Source: Paenibacillus_S sp043945595
GTDB lineage: Bacteria; Bacillota; Bacilli; Paenibacillales; NBRC-103111
Length of the DNA: 64,000 nt
Direction: 5' to 3'
NCBI RefSeq assembly: GCF_043945595.1
Contig: NZ_JBIFNP010000001.1
Span: 3,472,001-3,536,000, forward strand
The translations under genes and the position numbers were made by a program. The notes under the pieces were generated by a model. That model had not been told where the DNA came from. It made no database searches and worked only from the letters and a program-made list of their open reading frames with translations. How positions within the stretch are numbered: position 1 is the first letter of the stretch; each line of letters opens with the position of its first letter. Shown one piece after another: positions 36,056 through 43,962 of the stretch.

Positions 36056-36913
36056 TTATCCTTTGACGGAACCGAGCAGCGCTCCTTTGGCAAAATGCTT
36101 TTGCAGGAACGGATACACGAGCAGGATCGGTATCGTCGACACGACGATGACGGCCATTTTAACCGATTGACCATAGAAGGCCACGGCCTCACCGCTGTTT
36201 CCGCTGTCGCCGAGCCCGCCGGAAGCCAGCACGACGATGCGCCGCAGCAGCACCTGAACCGGCCATTTGTCCGGCGTATTAATGAACATGATCGCGTTAA
36301 AATACTGGTTCCAGATGCCGACGGCATAGAACAGTCCGAAAGCCGCCAAGGAAGGCAGCGACAACGGCAGCACGATGCGCAGCAGAACGGTGATCTCGTG
36401 GGCGCCGTCCATTTTGGCGGATTCGATCAGCTCGTGCGGCACGCTGGAGAAGAAATCGCGGAGAATAATCAGGTAGAACGCGCTGATCAAGCTCGGGATC
36501 ATCAAGGCCCACAAGGAATCGATCATATGCAGCTGTTTGACCACGAAATAGGTTGGAATCATGCCGCCCTGGAACAGCATGGTGAACAAAATCAGCAGCA
36601 TGAACTTGCTTCTTCCTGGCAGTTCCTTGTAGGACAGCGAATAGGCCATCAGAGAAGTCGTGAACAAGCTCAGAAAGGTGCCCAGCACCGTAATATATAC
36701 GGATACGCCGAGGCTTTTCAGAAACGTATGGGTTGAGAAAATATATTGATACGCTTCCAGCGTAAAATGGGTCGGCCACAGTTCATTATCCGCAGAGAAA
36801 GAGGTCACCAGCACGTAAACGAACGGAAGAAAGGTCAGCAGGCCGACCAGGCCCAGAAACAAGTAATTGCATAACTCGAACAGCTTTTCTCCAAAGGAAC
36901 GATGAAGCTCCAT
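36056..36913 (-). CDS. carbohydrate ABC transporter permease (YtcP type, importer B)
   Basis: A 285-residue CUT1 permease with six helices, EAA loop ESAKMDGAHEITVLLRIVLP and the subfamily end YPFLQKHFAKGALLGSVKG. The real start is the ATG at 36913 with GGGGGGAATAAG upstream; the longer frame to 37210 is not protein-like. Nearly the same tail occurs in the YtcP-type permease at 37944, which supports origin of the two pairs by tandem duplication. Confidence 0.88.
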   Translation of the reverse strand: MELHRSFGEKLFELCNYLFLGLVGLLTFLPFVYVLVTSFSADNELWPTHFTLEAYQYIFSTHTFLKSLGVSVYITVLGTFLSLFTTSLMAYSLSYKELPGRSKFMLLILFTMLFQGGMIPTYFVVKQLHMIDSLWALMIPSLISAFYLIILRDFFSSVPHELIESAKMDGAHEITVLLRIVLPLSLPSLAAFGLFYAVGIWNQYFNAIMFINTPDKWPVQVLLRRIVVLASGGLGDSGNSGEAVAFYGQSVKMAVIVVSTIPILLVYPFLQKHFAKGALLGSVKG

Positions 36914-36924
36914 CTTATTCCCCC

Positions 36925-37905
36925 CTAGTAAATGCCTTCTTCTCCGAACCCTTTGGCGACTTTGTTGGCGATCAGCACCAGAATCAATCCGACGACCGAC
37001 TTGAACAGACCTACCGCCGTGCTGTAGCTGAACTGTCCCTGCTGCAAGCCGACCCGGTAGACGTACGTATCGAATACTTCGCCGACTTCCCGGTTGACGG
37101 CATTCAGCATCAGAAAGATCTGCTCGAAGCCGAGATCGAGGAAGCTGCCCAGACGCAGGATGAATAAAATGACGATCACGCTGCGAATGGACGGCAGAGT
37201 GATATGCCACAGCTGCTGCAACCGGTTCGCCCCGTCGATTTTGGCCGCCTCATACAGATGAAGGTTCACTCCCGCAAGCGCTGCCAAAAAGATGATCGTT
37301 CCCCAGCCGGCATCCTTCCATATCATTTGCAGCACGATCAGCGGACGGAAAGCGGTGGTGCTTGTCAAAAATTCCACCTGCTCCATGCCGAGCGCTTTCA
37401 GCAGCTCATTAATGATCCCGCCCTCTGTCGTCAGCAGCACATAGGAAATCCCGACAATAACAACCCACGAAAGAAAATGCGGCACGTAGATCAAGGTTTG
37501 CACGAACCGTTTGAACATCTCTCTCCGCGCTTCATTCAGCAGCAGGGCAAGCAGAATCGTGATTGGAAAAAACACAAGCAGATTATAGAGCCCGAGAATG
37601 ATTGTATTGCGGAACAGCATCCAGAAATCCGCCATCCCGAATAACCGCTCGAAATGGGCGAAGCCCACCCACTCGCTCTTCATCAACCCCTGATAGGGCT
37701 GATAGTTTTTGAAGGCCATGATGAGTCCCCATAGGGGAACGTATTTAAATATAAAGAAATACACGAGACCCGGAAGCATAAACAGGTACAGCCATCTGAA
37801 CTTCCATACTTTTGCAAGCCTAAGCTGCAGCTGCGCAGAGCTCCCCGCTCCGGGCACGGTTCGCAGATTAGGCGCAATCCGCTGCACGTCCTTGTCCGTC
37901 ATCAT
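36925..37905 (-). CDS. carbohydrate ABC transporter permease (LplB type, importer B)
   Basis: A 326-residue permease with LWGLIMAFKNYQPYQGLMKS after the first helix and the EAA loop EAAKIDGANRLQQLWHITLP. The first 30 residues form a hydrophilic N-terminal extension (about 20 longer than importer A's LplB). Start: GAGAGGGGGAGGAGC before the ATGATG pair. It is 11 nt upstream of its YtcP-type partner. Confidence 0.88.
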   Translation of the reverse strand: MMTDKDVQRIAPNLRTVPGAGSSAQLQLRLAKVWKFRWLYLFMLPGLVYFFIFKYVPLWGLIMAFKNYQPYQGLMKSEWVGFAHFERLFGMADFWMLFRNTIILGLYNLLVFFPITILLALLLNEARREMFKRFVQTLIYVPHFLSWVVIVGISYVLLTTEGGIINELLKALGMEQVEFLTSTTAFRPLIVLQMIWKDAGWGTIIFLAALAGVNLHLYEAAKIDGANRLQQLWHITLPSIRSVIVILFILRLGSFLDLGFEQIFLMLNAVNREVGEVFDTYVYRVGLQQGQFSYSTAVGLFKSVVGLILVLIANKVAKGFGEEGIY

Positions 37906-37943
37906 GCTCCTCCCCCTCTCAAACGTTTCCTTACCGCATTACA

Positions 37944-38816
37944 CTACCCTTTCACAGAACCGAGCATCATTCCTTTGGCAAAATGCTTTTGCAGGAACGG
38001 GTACACGAGCAGAATCGGTACCGTGGACACCACAATCATGGCCAGCTTCACCGTAACGCCAATCCGGGGAACATCCTCGCTCAGGGAAGCCGCTACCGCA
38101 TCGGAGGTCAATACAATAAGCAGCTGGCGCAGCAGCACCTGGAGGGTGTAATTGTTCGGATTCGAAATATACATCACCGCCTGGAAAAACATGTTCCACT
38201 GGGCGACGGCATAAAACAGCGTGAGCGTTGCAATAATCGGCATCGAGATCGGCACCATAATACGGAACAAAATACCAAAGTCGTTACAGCCGTCGATTCG
38301 GCCGGAATCCTCCAGCTCCTCGGGAAGCGTACGGAAGAAACTGATGAGAATCATAATGTTGAACGCGTTAATGGCATTGGGAATCATGAGCGACCATAGC
38401 GTGTTGATCATGCCAAGGCTCTTGACTAGCAGGTAGGACGGAATAATGCCTCCGCTGAACATCATCGTGAAAAATACGGCAAACGCCATCGCATTTGCGC
38501 CCGCCAGCCTTTTCTTGGACAGCGGATACGCCAGCAGAACCGACAGCAGCATGCTGATGAATGTGCCTATAACGGTAATAAAAACCGTATTCTGAAATAC
38601 TTTTACAAAATTCGGCGTATTAAATATCGTCGTGAACGCGACGAAGGTTAATTGTTCCGGCCACAGCCGGATGGCGCCCTCAAGCACGAGATGCGGCGCG
38701 GTGATTGAGCTGACGAGCACGTTCCAGAACGGAAAGATCATCAGGACAGCCAAAAGGGCCAGAGCTGCGTAGTTGCCCGCATCAAAAGCGAAGCTGCCGA
38801 AGCGTAACTTTTTCAT
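37944..38816 (-). CDS. carbohydrate ABC transporter permease (YtcP type, importer A)
   Basis: A 290-residue CUT1 permease with the EAA-type loop DSGRIDGCNDFGILFRIMVP and end YPFLQKHFAKGMMLGSVKG. Six membrane helices. It follows its LplB partner by 17 nt and precedes importer B's LplB by 38 nt, so all belong to one transcript. ATG with AAGGGGAAGATGGC upstream. Confidence 0.88.
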   Translation of the reverse strand: MKKLRFGSFAFDAGNYAALALLAVLMIFPFWNVLVSSITAPHLVLEGAIRLWPEQLTFVAFTTIFNTPNFVKVFQNTVFITVIGTFISMLLSVLLAYPLSKKRLAGANAMAFAVFFTMMFSGGIIPSYLLVKSLGMINTLWSLMIPNAINAFNIMILISFFRTLPEELEDSGRIDGCNDFGILFRIMVPISMPIIATLTLFYAVAQWNMFFQAVMYISNPNNYTLQVLLRQLLIVLTSDAVAASLSEDVPRIGVTVKLAMIVVSTVPILLVYPFLQKHFAKGMMLGSVKG

Positions 38817-38833
38817 GCCATCTTCCCCTTATG

Positions 38834-39736
38834 CTAAAATAAGTGATGCTCGCTGGTTTTCTTCGAAATATAATTCGCTGTAATGATCAGGAGAAATCCG
38901 ACCGCCGATTTGAATATCCCCACCGCCGTCGCATAGCTGAAATTCCCCTGCAGCACGCCCGCCTGGTATACGTAGGTATCGAACACCTCCGCTACCTCTT
39001 TGACCAACGGGTTACCCATAATATACAGCTGGTCGAACGAAATGTTCATGACCTGTCCGAGCCTCAGAATCAGCAATATAATGATCGTATTCATCACGCA
39101 CGGCAGTGTAATATGAATCGTCTGCTGCCAGCGGTTAGCGCCGTCCACTTTGGCCGATTCGTACAGGTCCGGGCTGATGCCCGCGAGTGCGGCAAGGAAA
39201 ATAATCGTTCCCCAGCCGGCATCCTTCCAGATGCTTTGCACGGTAATAATGCCCCAGAACAGCGATTTATCCATAAGCAGCTGAAGCTGAGGATAACCCA
39301 TCGCGTGCACAAGCTTCGTGAGCACTCCCTCGGAGTTCATCAGCGAAATCGTGAGCGAACAAATAACGACCCAAGACACGAAGTGCGGCAAATAAATGAC
39401 CGTTTGAACGCTTTTCTTGAAAAAGGCCGTCCGTACTTCATTCAGCAATAAGGCAAGCACGATCGGAGCGGGAAAGAAAAAAACGATATTCAATATGCTG
39501 ACCACCAGCGTATTCCGCAGAATAAGCCAGAAATCCGGATGCTTGAACAGCCTTGTGAAATGATCGAAGCCGACCCATTCGCTGTGCATCAAGCCGTCGA
39601 ACGGATTGTAGTCCTGAAATGCAATGACAATGCCCCACATAGGAAAATAATGGAATACAACAAAATACAGCAAGCCCGGCAAAGCCATCAAGTACAAGTA
39701 CTTATCGGCCCTCCACCTCTTTAACATCATCGTCAT
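38834..39736 (-). CDS. carbohydrate ABC transporter permease (LplB type, importer A)
   Basis: A 300-residue permease with MWGIVIAFQDYNPFDGLMHS and EAA loop ESAKVDGANRWQQTIHITLP; it ends NYISKKTSEHHLF, very like the LplB at 12703. It is 89 nt downstream of the binding-protein gene. ATG at 39736 with AGGTG upstream. First permease of the tandem set. Confidence 0.88.
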   Translation of the reverse strand: MTMMLKRWRADKYLYLMALPGLLYFVVFHYFPMWGIVIAFQDYNPFDGLMHSEWVGFDHFTRLFKHPDFWLILRNTLVVSILNIVFFFPAPIVLALLLNEVRTAFFKKSVQTVIYLPHFVSWVVICSLTISLMNSEGVLTKLVHAMGYPQLQLLMDKSLFWGIITVQSIWKDAGWGTIIFLAALAGISPDLYESAKVDGANRWQQTIHITLPCVMNTIIILLILRLGQVMNISFDQLYIMGNPLVKEVAEVFDTYVYQAGVLQGNFSYATAVGIFKSAVGFLLIITANYISKKTSEHHLF

Positions 39737-39825
39737 GTCGTATATGCACCTGCCCTCTTGTCATGCTTCCGGCGGGCAAGCCTCTGCCTGTCTGCCGCCC
39801 GCCTTCCGCATCTGATCGGATGATT

Positions 39826-41364
39826 TTATTTTTTCATTGCTTCCGCAATTTCTTGTACCACTTTCGCTCCTTCGAAACGGTCATACCACTGTTTGACGAT
39901 ACCGTCCCAATCACTGACTTTTACCTGACCCATAATGACCTTCACAGTATTATCCTGAATAAATTTCTCCGCTTCCATCGAGTATTTGGCATAGGTCGGC
40001 GAGAACAGCAGCTGGCTTTCATCCATAACCAGATGAGGCTCGTTCATCTTATGTCCCTTCACGACCAGGTTTTGTGCTTCCTTCGTATTCTGCGGGAAAA
40101 TATACAGCTCATCTGTCGATTGAACCGGCAGTGTGAAAGTAAAGGTACGCGGCATATCGCGTTCGAATATTTTCGTATCCGGCTCGATCTTGCCTTCCGC
40201 CGATTTCTTATAATGTACGCCCTCGACGCCATAGTTCCAGAAGATACCGCCCTCTTCGCTGGCGCCGTAGTCCAGCCATTCCATAATTTTCTTCATCTTG
40301 ACCGGATCGTCGGCCGCTTTCTTCGAGATGAAGATACCGCCTTTATCCACGCGTCCGGTGACCCCTTGGTCTCCGTTAGGCCCTTTGATCGCTTCGAGCG
40401 GAATTAGCTTGGCGTTCGGATTCGTCTTCTGGTAGTTCGTCTCGAAATCGTAAATCCGCGTCGTAAAGTTGAACATGATACCGGCCTGGCCTTTACGCAC
40501 AAGCTTGGAGTCGGCGGTCTGCGCGTCGGATACGGCAAAGTCCGGATCGATCATGCCCTCGGAGAATGCCTTGTTCATCCAGGTCAAATACTGCTTGAAG
40601 GCGGCGGTCTCGAATCTCGGTACGACCTTATCCCCTTCCTTCACCCAGTAATTTTTGATGCCGAACGCTTGCGTGATCCCGGTCGTGCCCCGAATCGAGA
40701 TGCCGGCCGCTGTGTTGCCAAGCTGCAGACCGTACGTATCCTGCTTGCCGTTTTTGTCGGGATCGTCCTTCGTGAACGCTTTCGCTACATTATATAGTTC
40801 ATCCAGCGTTTGCGGCGCCTTCAATCCGAGATTGTCCAGCCAGTCCTGGCGGATCAGCGGAATGTCCTGCGAAGCGATCGGGTTACGCACGCTCGTCAGT
40901 CCATAAATGTTCCCTTGATATTTGGTTAAAAAGAGCGGCTTTTCTTTTTTCAAATTCGGGTATTCGTCGACGTATTTATCCAGCGGTACGATTACATTGG
41001 ATTTAATCAGCTTTACAATAAAGTCGTCCATATCGGTCCAGGCAAACGCATCCGGGATATCGCCCGATGCTACCATGACCTTCACCTTTTCTTTATAGAT
41101 GTCCGGTGCGGCAGCCGTCAGATTCATCCGAATCCCCAGCTTATCCTCCAAATACTTTAAGGAAGGATTATCTTCCCTCGCGATGCTCGGCGTATTCCAG
41201 CCAATATAATAGGCGAGGTTCAGATTGACAGGCCCGTCTCCCGACTTCCCTTGTGTAGCTGACCCCTGCGACTGGCTTGCACAGGCGCTGGATAAAACCA
41301 GCATTGCGCTCACTCCTGCGAGCATAGCCGCTTTTCTTTGTTTGAATCCTTTCATAAATGACAT
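39826..41364 (-). CDS. extracellular sugar-binding lipoprotein (importer A)
   Basis: A 512-residue binding lipoprotein (signal peptide, lipobox SSACASQ; Cys about residue 28). It carries WLDNLGLKAPQTLDELYNVA and DPDKNGKQDTYGLQLGN (calcium-type loop). It heads the operon, ahead of permease pair A. It differs in sequence from the lipoprotein of importer B, so the two may bind different glycans. The leader carries a 17-bp tandem repeat directly before the ribosome site (GAGGGG). Confidence 0.88.
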   Translation of the reverse strand: MSFMKGFKQRKAAMLAGVSAMLVLSSACASQSQGSATQGKSGDGPVNLNLAYYIGWNTPSIAREDNPSLKYLEDKLGIRMNLTAAAPDIYKEKVKVMVASGDIPDAFAWTDMDDFIVKLIKSNVIVPLDKYVDEYPNLKKEKPLFLTKYQGNIYGLTSVRNPIASQDIPLIRQDWLDNLGLKAPQTLDELYNVAKAFTKDDPDKNGKQDTYGLQLGNTAAGISIRGTTGITQAFGIKNYWVKEGDKVVPRFETAAFKQYLTWMNKAFSEGMIDPDFAVSDAQTADSKLVRKGQAGIMFNFTTRIYDFETNYQKTNPNAKLIPLEAIKGPNGDQGVTGRVDKGGIFISKKAADDPVKMKKIMEWLDYGASEEGGIFWNYGVEGVHYKKSAEGKIEPDTKIFERDMPRTFTFTLPVQSTDELYIFPQNTKEAQNLVVKGHKMNEPHLVMDESQLLFSPTYAKYSMEAEKFIQDNTVKVIMGQVKVSDWDGIVKQWYDRFEGAKVVQEIAEAMKK

Positions 41365-41379
41365 AACCCCTCTCGTTTT

Positions 41380-41430
41380 GGTTGCTTGGTTTTTTTGGTT
41401 GCTTGGTTTTTTTGGTTGCTTGGTTATTTG
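41380..41430. repeat. 17-bp tandem repeat (3 units) in the leader of the binding-protein operon
   Basis: The unit GGTTGCTTGGTTTTTTT starts at 41380 and 41397 as exact copies, with an imperfect third from 41414. On the transcribed (minus) strand it is an A-rich AACC/AAGC tract, 15-65 nt upstream of the ATG at 41364. Confidence 0.85.
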
Positions 41431-41642
41431 TTGGGTGCTGCTGAAGTCATCACCATGCGCTGGCTATACCGCTTATTATGTCTTCAAGCTTCCCCCTCCG
41501 CAATTTACAAATCGCGAATTTCCCCGAATTTTGCGGAATGGTACACTTATCTTTTTTGAATTTGTGGCAATTTGCACGAATTGTTAAGCCCAAACGGGCG
41601 TCTTTTCTCACTTTACTTATTCCATCACCTATAGACCTCATG

Positions 41643-41648
41643 TATAAT
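41643..41648 (+). promoter_or_regulatory. -10 box of the AraC-type regulator gene
   Basis: A consensus TATAAT lies 35 bp upstream of the ATG at 41683. The position 17 bp upstream reads TTCCAT, a poor -35, which fits an activated or weak promoter. The region 41365-41682 is otherwise the divergent control region of the sugar locus and holds no gene. Confidence 0.5.
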
Positions 41649-41682
41649 GAAACCTGCACATCCTTGTAAGGGGGGAAACCCG

Positions 41683-43902
41683 ATGTCTAAAAAAATGCAG
41701 ATAGCGATAGCGAATATCCTTGTCACATCGCTTAGTATCGTGCTCATAGGTCTGGTCATTTTCAGCCAGGCATCCGATATTATCCGTTCTCAAATTGAAA
41801 GCGCTCACCTCTCGACGCTAAAAGGAACGCGCGATCATTTTGAAAATTACTTTACGAAGCTGAATCAATCCGCTGTACAAATGGAGAAAATCCCCGATTT
41901 TGAGAAATGGTTAAATCAGCCGGGGGATCTGAAAACGAATCAGCTCGATATGCTGGCGCTCGTCCAGCTACTCATTCGGGTTCAAGCCTCCTTGGATTAC
42001 GTGGACAATGTCGTACTCTACGATCCTTTGGCCAAGAATCAGATTTCCTCCCAGCCTGCCCTTGGCGATTATAACATGGGCTACGCTTCTTTGTTTGACG
42101 AATTTGCGGCGATGAATACGGATTACGCCTTTCTGACGAAAGACTCTAACGGCGCGTCTACCTATGTTTATATCCGCAAGCTTCCTATTTTTGTAAGCGG
42201 GCCTTCTACGTATCTGTTATTTCATGTCAATTCGAAGCTGTTCTACGATTACTTGGGCATCACCGACGACAATGCTTCACAGCTGGGCACCGCCTTTATT
42301 ATGGATAAAAAAGGGCTGCCGATCGGCAAAGGCACATTTACCGGCATCGAAGAAATTACGCGCAACCTCGCGCACGACGAGCAGATCACCGCGCTGCCTG
42401 CGGAACAGTCCGAATCCTATAACAAGAACGGGATGCTGGTCACCTGCGTATCCTCTTCAATGACCGGCTGGATCTTCGGACTTGCTGTCCCTGACAAGCT
42501 GTTTTTGAGCAAAATCATTGCCTTCCGCAACCTTACTCTGCTGATCGTAGCGGCAGCTGTGATATTGGCTGTGCTGGCCGCCGTTGCAAGCAACCATGTA
42601 TTCTTCCGCGGATGGAATAAAATTATTCGGCTGATTGACGAAAACGCCGGCGCCAAGTCCGCCACGAAGCAAAGCAAGGACGAATTTGAGAAAATTTATT
42701 CTCATGTGTTCCAGCTGAAAAGCCGGCTGAAGGAAATGATGCCCGAAGCGAAGGAAGCCTATATCCGTAAGCTGCTGGAAACCGGCATTATTTCCAAGGA
42801 GGACTGGGTCGAACACCTTGGGCTGCCGCTGCAGGAGGATGCGACGTACTGCTGCTTCGCCGTGGAAATGGATTATTACAACCAGCTGAAGGAAAGCTAC
42901 TCCGAGTGGGATTTATTTTATTTCGGATACGGCATCGCTTGTGTTGTCCGGGAGGTGCTGGCCGATAACGGATTTGCCGTCAAGCTTAGCGACGGGAAGC
43001 TGGCGGGCGTCCTCTGCGTTACCGATCAGAGCGAGACCGCCTTCCGGGAGCAAATGAATCAGAAGCTGCAAACGATTCACCACTTTATTTCCGACAACTT
43101 TCCCATCACGGTCTCGATCGGCGTCAGTCAGCCGAGACAGGGCACCCGGCAGCTGCACCTGGCTTCGTCGGAAGCGCTTGAAGTATTGAAGCAAAGGTTC
43201 TCGTTAGGTACGAACAAGGTGCTGTATTATGAAGAACTGTCCGCCGTCAAGGAAGTTTCTCTTTCCTTCGACGAGTCCCGTACAATAGAGCAGGATCTGA
43301 TTCACAGTATCCGCTCGCGCAATAGAGAAGAAGCCCGTTATGCCTTGAACCGGTTGCGGGCCACGGCCCCCGAGCGGGATTACCGGAAGCTGCAGCATTT
43401 GCTTGTCGATCTGACCCTGTCCGTCTACCGGGAGATCGGCGCCGAGCTGAACCGCCCTCTGGAAGCTCCCGCATTAAACAGGCTGCTCGGCTTGTCCACA
43501 CTGGAAGAATGGCTGCAATGGCTGGACCAGCAGGCAGAGACGCTTATCTCGATGCTGCAGGAGGAATACCAGGATCAAATGGAGCAGGTCGCCCATACAA
43601 TCAAGACATATCTCGTGGAGCATGTGCAGGAGGATATTCGGCTTGAGGACTGCTGTAAGCCGCTTGGCATTCCCGTATCGGTTGCCAAACAGGCGTTAAA
43701 GGAAGTATACGAAACGACTTTTACCGAGCTGCTGCTGGTCGAACGCATCGAAATCAGCAAGCAATGGCTGCTGGAAACGGATATCGGCATTGACGAAATC
43801 GCCAAAAAGCTTTATTACAGCAACGCCCAAAGCTTTACGCGCACCTTCAAGAAAATGACCGGCTTGCCGCCGGGACAATTCCGCAAGCTGGGACCGGGCT
43901 AG
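41683..43902 (+). CDS. membrane-bound AraC-family regulator with extracytoplasmic sensor
   Basis: A 739-residue one-component regulator. Helix 1 (IAIANILVTSLSIVLIGLVI) and helix 2 (LTLLIVAAAVILAVLAAV) border an extracytoplasmic sensor of about 250 residues. The cytoplasmic part has a HAMP-like segment, a central domain (VSIGVSQPRQGTRQLHLASS is a GGDEF-derived block seen in this family) and a C-terminal AraC domain (ETDIGIDEIAKKLYYSNAQS, FTRTFKKMTGLPPGQFRK). Intact frame. ATG at 41683 follows AAGGGGGG. It is divergent from the binding-protein operon and probably its activator. The first HTH helix is less regular than in the regulator at 15633. Confidence 0.85.
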   Translation: MSKKMQIAIANILVTSLSIVLIGLVIFSQASDIIRSQIESAHLSTLKGTRDHFENYFTKLNQSAVQMEKIPDFEKWLNQPGDLKTNQLDMLALVQLLIRVQASLDYVDNVVLYDPLAKNQISSQPALGDYNMGYASLFDEFAAMNTDYAFLTKDSNGASTYVYIRKLPIFVSGPSTYLLFHVNSKLFYDYLGITDDNASQLGTAFIMDKKGLPIGKGTFTGIEEITRNLAHDEQITALPAEQSESYNKNGMLVTCVSSSMTGWIFGLAVPDKLFLSKIIAFRNLTLLIVAAAVILAVLAAVASNHVFFRGWNKIIRLIDENAGAKSATKQSKDEFEKIYSHVFQLKSRLKEMMPEAKEAYIRKLLETGIISKEDWVEHLGLPLQEDATYCCFAVEMDYYNQLKESYSEWDLFYFGYGIACVVREVLADNGFAVKLSDGKLAGVLCVTDQSETAFREQMNQKLQTIHHFISDNFPITVSIGVSQPRQGTRQLHLASSEALEVLKQRFSLGTNKVLYYEELSAVKEVSLSFDESRTIEQDLIHSIRSRNREEARYALNRLRATAPERDYRKLQHLLVDLTLSVYREIGAELNRPLEAPALNRLLGLSTLEEWLQWLDQQAETLISMLQEEYQDQMEQVAHTIKTYLVEHVQEDIRLEDCCKPLGIPVSVAKQALKEVYETTFTELLLVERIEISKQWLLETDIGIDEIAKKLYYSNAQSFTRTFKKMTGLPPGQFRKLGPG

Positions 43903-43910
43903 CATAACAG

Positions 43911-43949
43911 AAAACGCCAGAGCGCTAAAGCTGCGCTTCTGGCGTTTTT
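43911..43949 (+). terminator. terminator after the AraC-type regulator
   Basis: AAAACGCCAGAGCGC pairs with GCGCTTCTGGCGTTTTT (one bulge), eight bases after the stop. It can also act for the convergent kinase gene. Confidence 0.85.
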
Positions 43950-43962
43950 CATGTAGGAACTG

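Noticed and set aside
36914..37210. N-terminal extension of the importer B YtcP-type permease
   Set aside because: The extra residues are Arg/Gln-rich and overlap the upstream permease gene; the ATG at 36913 has the ribosome site and begins the usual N-terminus.
41380..41430. CRISPR-like repeat array
   Set aside because: The repeats are directly adjacent with no spacers and only 17 bp long.
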